Source: DATEDA01 sp963744255 (GTDB lineage: Bacteria > Pseudomonadota > Gammaproteobacteria > Burkholderiales > SG8-39). Taken from it: DNA of 64,000 nt. The position numbers were made by a program, and so were the translations under genes. The stretch lies in contig CAVUSZ010000039.1 of the NCBI GenBank assembly GCA_963744255.1, positions 62,001 to 126,000 on the forward strand, read 5' to 3'. Below the pieces are notes generated by a model, which saw only the letters and a list, made by a program, of their open reading frames with translations, ran no database searches and had not been told where the DNA came from. Positions 8,412 to 17,573 of this stretch are shown here, piece after piece (position 1 is the first letter of the stretch; each line of letters opens with the position of its first letter).

Positions 8412-11400
8412 ATGTCCAGCGAAACGAAAGATCTGATCTCCAGTCCGCTGCCGCTCGTGGCAGTCGCGTTGCTCGCGGCCGGCGTGCTCGTCCGCACGCT
8501 GCCGCTCGAGAGCGCGCGTCCCCACGACGTCACGCCGCCCTCGGCTAGCGCGATCGGCGAGCAGGATGTTCGCGCGCGGCTGTGGCAGGACCCGTTCGAG
8601 GTAATTCCGCGCGCCGCCCGGCGCGAGTCCCGGGAGGAGCGTCTCAAGCGGTTCGAGAACGATCCATTGCACCGGCCCGACTCGCTCACCGCGCAGCTCG
8701 AGCGCGCGACCAAAGAGGGCAATTCGACGGTGACGGTTCTCGGCGTGATGGTCTTCGGCACACCCTACGCCGAGGACGTCGAGACGCGGCGGCGGATGCG
8801 GTACGCCGTGCTCTCCGGCCTCGCCGCGCGGCACTACGTTCCGGACAACCCCGGGGCGCTCGGCTACATCTGGACCGAGTCCTTGCCTGGCGCGCGCCTG
8901 CCGGAGGTGGTGCCTTACGAATGGTTCACCGCCGAGCCCCCTAAGCGCGACCAGAAGCAGATCCCCGGCGGCGAGAAGCTGCTTGTCCTCTGGCTCGACG
9001 AGGACGCGTTCGGAGACGAAGCGCTAACCTCGCTCTCGGCTCTCTTCCAGCGGATCGCCTGCGGCCGCGACCCGACGCCCTGCCAGGCCCAGGAGAAGTT
9101 CGAGCCGGTGCGGGTCCTCGGCCCGGCGGGCTCGGGCACCCTCAAGTCCATCTTCGCCAAGGCCCGCACCCTGGCGACGCCTCCGGCCGAGCAGGTCAGC
9201 CTGCAGTTCGTGTCTGCGTTCGCCACCGTGCCGATGGACAAACTCGGGTCGGTGCCGCAGGCGTGGAACCGGAAGCTCACGGTGCTGCGGACGATCGGCG
9301 GCGACGACGATCTGGCGCACGCGCTGCTCGATGAGCTCGCACTCCGTCGCGTGAACCCGGCCGCGCGCAAAGGCGACGCGGAGTGCCGCGACGGGATAGT
9401 GCTGGTGTCCGAGTGGGACACCGACTACGGCCGCTCGCTGCCGGCAGTAATTCGCGAGGAGATCCGCAAGCGCTGCGGCAAGACTGCGCCAGTACGTTGG
9501 TTCAGCTACCTGCGCGGGCTCGACGGGACGCTGCCTGGTGGGTCCGACGAAACCAAGGGCAAGCGGGACGCCAAGTCGCGCGATCCGGCTGACGCCGAGG
9601 AATTGCTCGCGAAGAGCGTGCCGCGCGACCGCTCGGAGGGCCGCAGCCAGTTCGACTACCTGCGCCGCATCGGCGATCGCATCCGGCTCCACGACGAGCT
9701 CGAGAAGGGCCAGGGCCGCCCGGGCGTACGCGCGATCGGCGTCCTCGGCAGCGATGTCTACGACAAGCTGCTCGTGCTCCAGGCGCTGCGACCGATGTTC
9801 CCGGATGCGATCTTCTTCACGACCGACATGGACGCCCGCCTTACGCATCCCGACCAGAACGCCTGGGCACGCAACCTCGTCGTCGCGTCCCACTACGGCC
9901 TCACGCTACACCCCGGGCTGCAGCGCGACGTGCCGCCGTTCCGCGACGGCTACCAGACGGCGGCGTTCCTCGGCACGCAGATGGCGCTCGCGCGCGAGCA
10001 GAAGGCGCCGCGGCAGGAGGTCGTCAACGAATGGCTGGCCGGCAGCTTCGCCCGGGCGGCGGCGGAGCCCCCGGGCGAGGGCTCGTTCGACTACGATGCC
10101 GCCGTCCGCCCGCGCGCGTTCGCTGGAAAGAAGCTGTTCGAGATCGGCCGCACCCGCGCGGTTGAGCTGGATGCGAACGGTGCGAGCGTGCGCGGCCGCT
10201 GCGACCGCAATCACCTGGCGGAGTGCCGCAACGTCCATCCGCGCCGCGACCGCAGCACAATGGGCCCCGATCTCGCGCAGCCGCAGACGTGGCTCGCCAT
10301 GGGTGGCGCGCTGGCTGCGTTCCTCTTGTTCTTCCTCACCAGCCGCGTCGTGCGCGAGAACTGGAAGCGGATCGCCGCCGCGCTCGGCCTCGTCGGCTTC
10401 GTATTCGCCGGACTGCGATGGGTAATTCAGCTCGACATCGGCGGCAGCGAGGCGCCGTATCTCCGGGCGATCGGCTTCACGGTCGTCGCCGCCGGCACCG
10501 CGTGCGGGCTCTGGCTCGCGCACCTCGTTCTCGAGGCGCGCGTGCCGCGCCGGACCGCAACCGCGGCCGTGCTGATCTTTGGCGTGGCCGCGGCCGCGAT
10601 GGTGGCGCTCGTCCACGTGGAGGTCGGCACGGGCGAGCCGATGGAGTGGCTTGAGGGCATCAGCACCTGGCCTACCGAGTACCTCCGGCTCGCCGCGACA
10701 CTGCTCGGCCTAGCGCTCCTCGTCCACGGTTGGAGCGCACTTCGGCGCCAGGCCGACGAGATCCAGCGCAAGTTTTTCGTGCCGCTCCACCGGCGCGACG
10801 GAGCCTCGCCCTGCGCCGCGCGTCCGGCCATGGAGGCGCTCCTGCGTATCGGCCGCGCGTTCGCGAGCGGATTCCCGCCCGTGCACGACTACTTCGGCCG
10901 CCCGGAGCACTGCGGCACGGCGCAGGTAGATGCCGCCAGACTGTGGCATCGATATCGCCGCCGGACCGGGTTCTGGCCGAGCGCCGGCCGGATCTCGGCG
11001 GGCGTCGCCCTCGCGGTCGCCGCCGCCGCGCTTGTCCTGTACCTCGATCCGCCGAGCGTTCCGGCGCGCGGCGAGGTCGCAATTTGGACGCATCAGCTAC
11101 TCCGCGCGGCGAGCGTCGGCGTGCTCGCGGTGCTGATCTTTTCGGTCGTCGACGCGACGCGCATGGCGACCGGCCTCATTCGCGCGCTCGCTGAGCGGCC
11201 GACCAAATGGCCGCGGCGAACTCTCGCCCGCTTCGAGCGCCGTTGTGGCGTGCCGGCCAAACTGCTCGACGGCTACATCGACTTCGAGTTCATCGTCGCG
11301 TTCACCCGCGGGGTGAGCCGGTTCATCTACTACCCGTTCGCGGTCCTGATGCTCCTCATCGTGTCTCGGAGCACGGTGTTCGACGCGTGGGATTTCCCGC

Positions 11401-11723
11401 TGCCGCTGCTCGTGCTGGCCGCGACCGCGGCCCTCTACGCCACGTGGTGTGCGCTGAGCCTGCGTCGCGCGGCAGAGGAGGCGCGCACCCAGATCATCGC
11501 CGCCTACGAGGACGAGTGCCTGCGGCTCCGCGCGGCTGCGCACGGCGAGGAATCGCAGCGACTGGCGACCGCGGTCTGCACGCTCGCGGACCGGATCAAG
11601 AACACGCGGGAAGCGGCGTTCCTGCCGCTCACGCAGCAGCCGGCAGTGCGGGCGCTGCTGATCCCCTTCGGCGGGTTCGGGGGCGTGTCGCTGGTCGAGT
11701 ACCTGGTCTTCGCCAGCGCGTAA
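8412..11723 (+). CDS. Large polytopic membrane protein with long N-terminal extracytoplasmic region, function unknown
   Basis: About 1103 residues from ATG 8412 (GGAG 8 nt upstream; a GTG two codons earlier is possible). Residues 10-30 form a first membrane helix. Residues 30-600 are soluble. Several segments there look like alpha/beta Rossmann-type strands: TVTVLGVMVFGTPYAED, KLLVLWLDEDAF, DGIVLVSEWDTDYG and AIGVLGSDVYDKLL. The rest holds about nine or ten hydrophobic segments, for example WLAMGGALAAFLLFFLTS, AVLIFGVAAAAMVALVHV, AGVALAVAAAALVLYL and LLVLAATAALYATW. A tandem ligand-binding-type fold in the periplasm feeding a membrane domain is my inference. I recognise no enzyme motif. The gene is flanked by gaps, so no operon partner explains it. 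Confidence 0.8.
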   Translation: MSSETKDLISSPLPLVAVALLAAGVLVRTLPLESARPHDVTPPSASAIGEQDVRARLWQDPFEVIPRAARRESREERLKRFENDPLHRPDSLTAQLERATKEGNSTVTVLGVMVFGTPYAEDVETRRRMRYAVLSGLAARHYVPDNPGALGYIWTESLPGARLPEVVPYEWFTAEPPKRDQKQIPGGEKLLVLWLDEDAFGDEALTSLSALFQRIACGRDPTPCQAQEKFEPVRVLGPAGSGTLKSIFAKARTLATPPAEQVSLQFVSAFATVPMDKLGSVPQAWNRKLTVLRTIGGDDDLAHALLDELALRRVNPAARKGDAECRDGIVLVSEWDTDYGRSLPAVIREEIRKRCGKTAPVRWFSYLRGLDGTLPGGSDETKGKRDAKSRDPADAEELLAKSVPRDRSEGRSQFDYLRRIGDRIRLHDELEKGQGRPGVRAIGVLGSDVYDKLLVLQALRPMFPDAIFFTTDMDARLTHPDQNAWARNLVVASHYGLTLHPGLQRDVPPFRDGYQTAAFLGTQMALAREQKAPRQEVVNEWLAGSFARAAAEPPGEGSFDYDAAVRPRAFAGKKLFEIGRTRAVELDANGASVRGRCDRNHLAECRNVHPRRDRSTMGPDLAQPQTWLAMGGALAAFLLFFLTSRVVRENWKRIAAALGLVGFVFAGLRWVIQLDIGGSEAPYLRAIGFTVVAAGTACGLWLAHLVLEARVPRRTATAAVLIFGVAAAAMVALVHVEVGTGEPMEWLEGISTWPTEYLRLAATLLGLALLVHGWSALRRQADEIQRKFFVPLHRRDGASPCAARPAMEALLRIGRAFASGFPPVHDYFGRPEHCGTAQVDAARLWHRYRRRTGFWPSAGRISAGVALAVAAAALVLYLDPPSVPARGEVAIWTHQLLRAASVGVLAVLIFSVVDATRMATGLIRALAERPTKWPRRTLARFERRCGVPAKLLDGYIDFEFIVAFTRGVSRFIYYPFAVLMLLIVSRSTVFDAWDFPLPLLVLAATAALYATWCALSLRRAAEEARTQIIAAYEDECLRLRAAAHGEESQRLATAVCTLADRIKNTREAAFLPLTQQPAVRALLIPFGGFGGVSLVEYLVFASA

Positions 11724-11810
11724 GTTTCGCGCAAGGTTCGCGTCAGGGAGGCGTAAGGGAGCCCCCGTAGAGCAGCCGGCGAACAACACCGCCTACCTAC
11801 GGAGGAGCGC

Positions 11811-12135
11811 ATGGCATCCCGGGTCTCACGCCTGGGCCGGCTCGCCCGAGCCGCCGTCGTCATCGTATCGCTCGCGGTCCTCGCCGGCTGCACCGGCAGC
11901 TACTCGCGCGGGATCTTCACCGGATACGTCGTCGGCAGCACGGCGGAGGAGATCGAAAGCAAGGTCGGCAAACCCGTCAGGGTCGACGCTTCGAACCCGG
12001 ACCGACCGCGCCGGGTGTACGAGAAGAAGACCCTCGACCCGGACAACTCAACTCAACCAGGTCGACCAGAAGACCACCATCATCCTCGAGCGCAAGGACG
12101 GCAAGCTCGTCGGCGCCGACCTCCTGTTCGGCTGA
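11811..12135 (+). CDS. Small lipoprotein, possibly BamE/OmlA-like fold, with apparent +1 frameshift
   Basis: The start MASRVSRLG has GGAGG upstream. The signal ends in a lipobox, VLAGC. The segment GYVVGSTAEEIESKVGKPVR resembles the strand-helix pattern of small SmpA/OmlA (BamE-like) lipoproteins. As given, the frame passes into low-complexity residues after KKTLDPDN. One base shift near 12050 restores LNQVDQKTTIILERKDGKLV, then GADLLFG and TGA at 12133-12135, immediately followed by a terminator. The span of 325 nt is one over a multiple of three. I treat the shift as a likely sequencing error. The function is unknown. Confidence 0.65.
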
Positions 12136-12166
12136 CGCCGGCCGGGCGGGTCGCAGCCCTCGGAAC

Positions 12167-12192
12167 GGGGCGCCATCCGGCGCCCCCTTTTT
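12167..12192 (+). terminator. Rho-independent terminator
   Basis: A perfect 8-bp stem GGGGCGCC/GGCGCCCC with an ATCC loop is followed by C and five T. It lies 31 nt after the restored stop of the small lipoprotein gene, which supports that stop. Confidence 0.85.
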
Positions 12193-12324
12193 GCCGTTGA
12201 CCAGGCGGGTACCAGGCACCTGCTCTCGCGCCCGCCGTTTCGGGCGAACGGGGCTAGTTTTCGCGCCGGGGCGCCGAACCGGGGCATACTTGCGTCCCGG
12301 TCTTCAATCACCCCGGAGCTCCCC

Positions 12325-13767
12325 ATGCAAGCTCACCAGAACTACATCGGCGGCGAATGGGCCGCGGCCCCGAAGGCCGCCCCGAACCGCAATCCCTCCA
12401 ACGTCGCCGACGTGATCGGCGAATACGTCCAGGCCGATGAGGCGCAGGTCGGCGCGGCGATCGCCGCGGCGCGGGTGGCGTCTCCCGGCTGGGCCCGGAG
12501 CAACGTCCAGGCCCGCGCCGACGCGCTCGACAAGATCGGCAGCGAGATCCTCGCCCGGAAGGAGGAGCTCGGTACCCTGCTCTCCCGCGAGGAGGGCAAG
12601 ACGAAGCCCGAGGGGATCGGCGAGGCGGCGCGCGCCGGCTCCATCTTCAAGTTCTTCGCCGGGGAAGCCCTGCGCCTCGCCGGCGAGATGCTGCCCTCGG
12701 TCCGGCCGGGGATCCGCGTGGAGATCACGCGCGAGCCGGTCGGGGTCATCGGGATCATTACGCCGTGGAATTTCCCGATGGCGATCCCGGCGTGGAAGGT
12801 CGCGCCCGCGCTTGCCTACGGGAACTGCGTGGTGTTCAAGCCGGCCGACCTCGTGCCGGGTAGTGCCTGGGCGCTGGCCGAGATCATCTCGCGCAGCGGG
12901 CTGCCGAAGGGTGTCTTCAACCTCGTGATGGGCCGCGGCTCGGTGGTGGGCGAGATCCTGTCGACCTCGCGCGACGTCGATGCGGTCAGCTTCACCGGCT
13001 CGCAATCGGTCGGTCAACGGGTGGCCCTGAACTGCGTGACACGGCTCGCCAAGGTGCAGCTCGAGATGGGCGGCAAGAACCCGCAGGTGGTGCTCGACGA
13101 CGCCGACCTCGACGTCGCGGTGAACGTCGCGCTGCAGAGCGCGTTCTTCTCGACCGGCCAGCGCTGCACGGCGGCGAGCCGGCTCGTGGTCACGCAGGGA
13201 ATCCACGACCGCTTCGTCGCCGCGCTCAGCGACAAGATGAGGGCGCTCAAGGTGGACGACGCGTTGAAGGACGGGACCGACATCGGCCCGGTCGTCGACG
13301 AGAAGCAGCTCGAGCAGGACCTGATGTATGTCGACGTGGGCCGCCAGGAAGGCGCGAAGCTCGCGACCGGCGGCGAGCGGCTCAAGCGGTCGACCGAGGG
13401 CTACTACCTGCAACCCGCGCTCTTCACCGAGACGACGCCGGGGATGCGGATCAACCGCGAGGAGATCTTCGGACCGGTCGCTTCGGTGATCCGGGTCAAG
13501 GACTACGACGAGGCGCTCGCGGTCGCCAACGACACGCCGTTCGGGCTGACATCGGGGATTGCGACGGGCTCGCTGAAGCACGCCGAGCACTTCAAGCGCA
13601 ACTCCGCCGCGGGCATGGTGATGGTGAACCTGCCGACGGCCGGCGTCGACTATCACGTGCCGTTCGGCGGCCGGAAAGCCTCGAGCTACGGGCCACGCGA
13701 GCAGGGACGCTACGCCGCCGAGTTCTACACGACGGTGAAGACGGTCTACGTCAGCCCGGCGGCCTAG
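12325..13767 (+). CDS. NAD(P)-dependent aldehyde dehydrogenase
   Basis: 480 residues, usual for the ALDH superfamily. Visible motifs are the cofactor segment GIITPWNFPMAIPAWKVAPA, VSFTGSQSVGQ, the general base Glu247 in LEMGGKNPQ and the nucleophile Cys281 in STGQRCTAASR. The C-terminal NREEIFGPV and PFGGRKASSYGPRE are also present. The overall pattern resembles alpha-ketoglutaric semialdehyde / 2,5-dioxovalerate dehydrogenases, but the substrate is not certain. It is followed by a TPP enzyme 50 nt downstream, probably in the same transcript, which may point to 2-oxo acid or aldehyde conversion. Confidence 0.92.
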   Translation: MQAHQNYIGGEWAAAPKAAPNRNPSNVADVIGEYVQADEAQVGAAIAAARVASPGWARSNVQARADALDKIGSEILARKEELGTLLSREEGKTKPEGIGEAARAGSIFKFFAGEALRLAGEMLPSVRPGIRVEITREPVGVIGIITPWNFPMAIPAWKVAPALAYGNCVVFKPADLVPGSAWALAEIISRSGLPKGVFNLVMGRGSVVGEILSTSRDVDAVSFTGSQSVGQRVALNCVTRLAKVQLEMGGKNPQVVLDDADLDVAVNVALQSAFFSTGQRCTAASRLVVTQGIHDRFVAALSDKMRALKVDDALKDGTDIGPVVDEKQLEQDLMYVDVGRQEGAKLATGGERLKRSTEGYYLQPALFTETTPGMRINREEIFGPVASVIRVKDYDEALAVANDTPFGLTSGIATGSLKHAEHFKRNSAAGMVMVNLPTAGVDYHVPFGGRKASSYGPREQGRYAAEFYTTVKTVYVSPAA

Positions 13768-13817
13768 GATATGCCGGGGCTCATCCTCGCGCTCTACGTC
13801 GACCGGCTCATCACGCC

Positions 13818-15497
13818 ATGAAGCACGACCTGGAGCAACGTACCGCCGCGCGGATCCTCGTCGACCAGCTGAAGGTTCACGGCGTCGACACCGCCTTCTG
13901 CGTCCCCGGAGAGAGCTATCTCGCCGTGCTCGACGCGCTCCATGACGCGCCGGACGCGATCAAGCTCGTCGTCGCGCGCCAGGACGGGGGCGCGGCCTAC
14001 ATGGCCGAGGCGTACGGCAAGCTCACCGGCAAGCCGGGTATCTGCTTCGTCACCCGCGGCCCCGGCGCGACCAACGCCTCGATCGGCGTGCACACCGCGT
14101 TCCAGGACTCGACGCCGATGATCCTCTTCATCGGCCAGGTCGGCACCGACTTCGTCGAGCGCGAGGCGTTCCAGGAGATGGACTACCGCCGCATGTTCGG
14201 CCAGATGGCGAAGTGGGTCGCGTCGATCGATCGCGCCGACCGCGTCCCGGAATACCTGAGCCACGCGTTCCACTGCGCGATGTCGGGCCGCAAAGGGCCG
14301 GTGGTGCTCGCGCTGCCCGAGGACGTGCTGACGATGTCCGCGGCGGTCGCCGATGCCGACCCGTTCCGCGAGGTGCAGGCGCATCCGGGCGCCGCCGACA
14401 TCTACGCCTTGCGCACGCTCCTCGCCGGCGCCGAGCGCCCGGTCGCCATCGTCGGGGGCAGCGGCTGGGACGAGCGCGCGTGCGAGCACCTGCGGCGGTT
14501 TGCGGAGGCGAACGCCATCCCCGTCGGCTGCGCGTTCCGGTTCCAGGACGTCTTCGACAACTGCCACGCGAACTACGCCGGCGACGTCGGCATCGGCCTC
14601 AACCCGAAGCTCGCGCAGCGGATCAAGGACTCGGATCTCGTGCTCGCGATCGGCCCGCGCCTCGGCGAGATGACGACGAGCGGCTACACGCTGCTCGTGC
14701 CGCCGCGACCCGCGCAGCGCCTGGTGCACGTGCACGCGGGCGCCGAGGAGCTGGGCCGCGTGTACCAGGGCGACCTGCTGATCAATTCCGGGATGCCGCA
14801 GATCGCCGCCGCGCTCGCGGCGACGAAACCGGTCGACGCCGCCCGCTGGCGCGAGTGGACGCGCGCCGCGAACGCCGACTACCGCGAATGGACCGCGCGG
14901 CGGGAGAACCCCGGCCGTGTTCAGCTGTGGGACGTCGTCGACTGGCTCAAGCGCCACCTACCGGAGGACGCGATCCTCACCAACGGCGCCGGCAACTTCT
15001 CGGGCTGGGTGCACCGCTTCTATCCGCACCCGCGGTTCCGCACCCAGCTCGGGCCGACCTCGGGCGCGATGGGCTACGGCGTCCCGGCCGGCGTCGCGGC
15101 GAAGGTGGCCGCGCCCGGGCGCACGGTGGTCTCGTTCAGCGGCGACGGCGACTTCCTGATGAACGGGCAGGAGATCGCGACCGCGGTGCAGTACGACGCC
15201 GCGGTGATCTTCATCGTGGTCAACAACGGCATGTACGGCACGATCCGCATGCACCAGGAGCGCGAGTACCCTGGCCGCGTCTACGGCACAAGCTTGCGCA
15301 ACCCCGACTTCGCCGCGTACGCACGCGCGTTCGGAGCGCACGGCGAGACCGTCGAGGAGACCGCCCAGTTCGGCCCGGCGTTCGAGCGCTGCGTGGCGTC
15401 GGGCAAGACCTCGCTGATCGAGATCCGGATCGATCCGCAGGCGATCACCACCCAGACCACGCTCGACGCATTGCGCGCGAAAGCCCTGAAGCGCTAG
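13818..15497 (+). CDS. Thiamine pyrophosphate-binding protein, acetolactate synthase large-subunit-like
   Basis: 559 residues with PYR, central and PP domains. RGPGATNASIGVHTAFQD and ILFIGQVGTDF are typical, and the Mg-TPP motif runs from FSGDGDFLMNG to VVNNGMYG. At the position of the conserved catalytic glutamate of the PYR domain (usually in a QEGG context in relatives) this protein reads RQDGGAAYMAEAYG, so Asp56 replaces Glu. It lies 50 nt after the aldehyde dehydrogenase. No small regulatory subunit follows, so it is unlikely to be the housekeeping branched-chain enzyme; the reaction is unknown. Confidence 0.88.
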   Translation: MKHDLEQRTAARILVDQLKVHGVDTAFCVPGESYLAVLDALHDAPDAIKLVVARQDGGAAYMAEAYGKLTGKPGICFVTRGPGATNASIGVHTAFQDSTPMILFIGQVGTDFVEREAFQEMDYRRMFGQMAKWVASIDRADRVPEYLSHAFHCAMSGRKGPVVLALPEDVLTMSAAVADADPFREVQAHPGAADIYALRTLLAGAERPVAIVGGSGWDERACEHLRRFAEANAIPVGCAFRFQDVFDNCHANYAGDVGIGLNPKLAQRIKDSDLVLAIGPRLGEMTTSGYTLLVPPRPAQRLVHVHAGAEELGRVYQGDLLINSGMPQIAAALAATKPVDAARWREWTRAANADYREWTARRENPGRVQLWDVVDWLKRHLPEDAILTNGAGNFSGWVHRFYPHPRFRTQLGPTSGAMGYGVPAGVAAKVAAPGRTVVSFSGDGDFLMNGQEIATAVQYDAAVIFIVVNNGMYGTIRMHQEREYPGRVYGTSLRNPDFAAYARAFGAHGETVEETAQFGPAFERCVASGKTSLIEIRIDPQAITTQTTLDALRAKALKR

Positions 15498-15798
15498 CGC
15501 GCCCCCCACGACTGAGGAGGAGGGGATCCGATGTTATCCGCGCTGGTCCGTCCTATCCGTAGAATGACGAGTAGAATGATTCAGGTGCGCGCCCCCACGG
15601 GCACACCGACTTCATGTTGCAACAGGAGGCTCTATAGCGACAACTATGGAAACCGGGTGACGTGAAACGACACGCAAGTGTCCTGGCGCCGTAACTGCGG
15701 CCGCAGCACCGCCACAGAGAGTGGCAAAACAAAAGCCCCGTGCAATGCGGGGCTTTTCTATCCACCGACCGCCGGCCGCAACTAGCCATCTCAAGGAA
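15498..15798. ncRNA. Structured intergenic segment, possible small RNA on the + strand
   Basis: No protein gene is visible. On the + strand there are successive short hairpins. One is ATAG-CGACAA-CTAT near 15640. Another, GACAC-GCAA-GTGTC near 15668-15685, has a GNRA-type loop. A third is GCCAC-AGAGA-GTGGC near 15711-15725. They end in a strong terminator at 15731-15757. Upstream, GTAGAATGA occurs twice (15559 and 15571) and TAGAAT is close to a -10 box, but no matching -35 was found. A processed 3' UTR or a small RNA is possible. It matches no RNA family I know. Confidence 0.35.
15731..15757. terminator. Bidirectional rho-independent terminator
   Basis: AAAAGCCCCG and CGGGGCTTTT form a perfect 10-bp stem with a 7-nt loop (TGCAATG), A-rich on the left and T-rich on the right. 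It can therefore stop transcription from the TPP gene on the left and from the minus-strand genes on the right. Confidence 0.85.
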
Positions 15799-16062
15799 TC
15801 AACGCCGTCTCGGCTTGTTCACGCCCGGATTGCGGATGTCGATGTCGGCTTCGACCTGCGCGCGGCTCCGCTCGTAGACGAGCTCGCGCCCCATCACCGT
15901 CCCCGCGTAGGCGAGGCCGTTGCGGGTCGGAACCAGGGCCCACTTGACGTTGTGGATGCCTTCGCCGAGCACCACCTCGATCCGGTCGGGGCGCTTGCTC
16001 AGGACGACCACCTCGAGCATCTGCCCGGTCTCCGTTCGCACCTTGATCTTTTCCGGGTTCAG
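15799..16062 (-). CDS. Small conserved protein of unknown function, probable CTG start
   Basis: About 87 residues beginning at NPEKIKVRTETGQ and ending RNPGVNKPRRR. It is a compact beta-rich protein: LEVVVLSKRPDRIEVVLGEG, then a strand pair around ALVPTRNGLAYAGTV, then a charged helix. The family is not one with a known function. No ATG or GTG fits the natural N-terminus. CTG at 16062 overlaps the TGA of the upstream dioxygenase (CTGA), which suggests reinitiation. The alternative ATG at 16089 would add nine poorly conserved-looking residues inside the dioxygenase gene. Confidence 0.6.
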   Translation of the reverse strand: MNPEKIKVRTETGQMLEVVVLSKRPDRIEVVLGEGIHNVKWALVPTRNGLAYAGTVMGRELVYERSRAQVEADIDIRNPGVNKPRRR

Positions 16063-16934
16063 TGAGGTACCTCGCCCAGTACGGTGCATCGCCGCACCAC
16101 GCGCCGCTGCACCGCCGGGTCGTACTCGGTGGCGCGATGCATCAGGCAGCGGTTGTCCCAGACGATCAGCTCGCCCGGCGTCCAGCGGTGCTCGTAGACC
16201 AGGTCCGGCTGGACCGCCAGCGCGTTCAGCTCCTCGATCAGCGCGCGGCCTTCGTCGTAGGGCATGCCGACGACGTACTCGGCGTGATCGCCGAGGAAAA
16301 GGCATTTGCGCCCCGTCTCAGGATGCGTCCGGACGACCGGGTGATCGACCGGCGGGACCTCGCGACGCTGCGCTTCGGTCATCGGGTCTTCGCCGTGCCG
16401 GCGGGTGCGCGAGAAATCGAGGTTGTGCACGGCGCGCAGGTTCGCGATGCGCGCTTTCCACTGGGGGCTCAGGCGTTCGTAGGCGCCGTACATGTCGCAG
16501 AAGTGCGTCTCGCCGCCTTGGCCGGCGACGACTTCGCCGTAGATGATGGTGGCCTGGCCGGTGACGCGGCGCCACGAGCCGTCGGTGTGCCACGCGAGCG
16601 TCCCCTTGTCCGGGTGTTTCCCGTTCGGGTTGCCGTGCTCGTCGAGGTTGGAGAGGCGATACAGCTCGGGGTGGCCGTCCGCGTGGTACTGGTTCATCAC
16701 GTGGATCTGCACCTCGCCGAAATGGCGGGCGAACTCCACCTGACTTCCCGGCGGCAGGTCCTGCGGGCCGAACAGCAGCACCTGGTACTGCAGGAAGGCC
16801 TCGCGGATCGACCGGAAGAGTGCATCGTCCACGCCACGTACGAGGTCGACGCCGATGAGCTCGGCGCCGAGCTTCGGCGTCAGCGGCCTGACGTCGAACG
16901 GCCAGCGATGTTGTTCTTGCGATTGCACGAGCAC
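16059..16934 (-). CDS. TauD/TfdA-family 2-oxoglutarate and Fe(II)-dependent dioxygenase
   Basis: 291 residues, usual length. The iron-binding facial triad is visible: His116 and Asp118 in LAWHTDGSWRRV and the distal His266 in NRCLMHRATEYDP. A downstream arginine in the VQRRVVRR region would hold 2-oxoglutarate. Such enzymes hydroxylate small molecules such as taurine, alkyl sulfates or aryloxyalkanoates. The substrate here is unknown and no sulfonate transporter is adjacent. Confidence 0.92.
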   Translation of the reverse strand: MLVQSQEQHRWPFDVRPLTPKLGAELIGVDLVRGVDDALFRSIREAFLQYQVLLFGPQDLPPGSQVEFARHFGEVQIHVMNQYHADGHPELYRLSNLDEHGNPNGKHPDKGTLAWHTDGSWRRVTGQATIIYGEVVAGQGGETHFCDMYGAYERLSPQWKARIANLRAVHNLDFSRTRRHGEDPMTEAQRREVPPVDHPVVRTHPETGRKCLFLGDHAEYVVGMPYDEGRALIEELNALAVQPDLVYEHRWTPGELIVWDNRCLMHRATEYDPAVQRRVVRRCTVLGEVPH

Positions 16935-16973
16935 GTCAGGAGACTTTCAGTGCGCAAGCGCCCGCGCGCATCG

Positions 16974-17387
16974 TCATGGCACCTGCGAGGCGAGCGGCTT
17001 GCCCTTTTCGAGGACGTAGACGGCATTAAGCTGTACCGGCTTGTCGGTCGAGCCTTCGTTGTGGATGGCGCGATCGGCGAGTGTCAGCGACTCACCCGCA
17101 CGCACGACTTTCTCCGGCTGGCCGTCGAGGTGAATCCAGAACTCCCCCTCGACGACCTGGGCGATGACGACGCCGGGATGCGCATGGCGACCTGCCTTGA
17201 AGCCCGGGGCGATTTCGACCGTCGCGTAGATGACCTCGAGGTTGGTGCCCGGTACGTCCGCTCGCTGCAGGATGGTGCGCTTGATCGGTGATGGCTGCGC
17301 CGGCGATGGCTGCGGCTGCTGGGCATTTGGCGAGCCGGCCACCGCAAACGCGACGAACGCAGCGCAAATCAAGATCTTCCTGAGCAT
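16974..17387 (-). CDS. Secreted single-domain cupin protein
   Basis: 137 residues from MLRKILICA, chosen because GGAGG precedes ATG 17387; a longer frame to 17561 lacks such support. Residues 1-24 are a signal peptide ending near SPNAQ, so the mature protein is periplasmic. The cupin barrel shows the first metal motif in GRHAHPGVVIAQVVEGEFW and the second around GESLTLADRAIHNEGS. The function of such stand-alone exported cupins is not known. It is separated from the dioxygenase by 39 nt on the same strand. Confidence 0.82.
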   Translation of the reverse strand: MLRKILICAAFVAFAVAGSPNAQQPQPSPAQPSPIKRTILQRADVPGTNLEVIYATVEIAPGFKAGRHAHPGVVIAQVVEGEFWIHLDGQPEKVVRAGESLTLADRAIHNEGSTDKPVQLNAVYVLEKGKPLASQVP

Positions 17388-17573
17388 GGCCTCCTCCAGA
17401 ACCGGAATATCGACTCGGATGTTATCGTTTTTCACCCTGGGCGCACATGCAAGGCCGCCGGGCCGCGCGAGCCGTTCCATCCCCGCTCCGGGTCGCGCGT
17501 TCAGGGCTAAAGTAGTACGCGCCGGCTGCCAGGCGTCGCATCGCCACCGCCCTGCCCGCAAAGGAGCCCTCCC

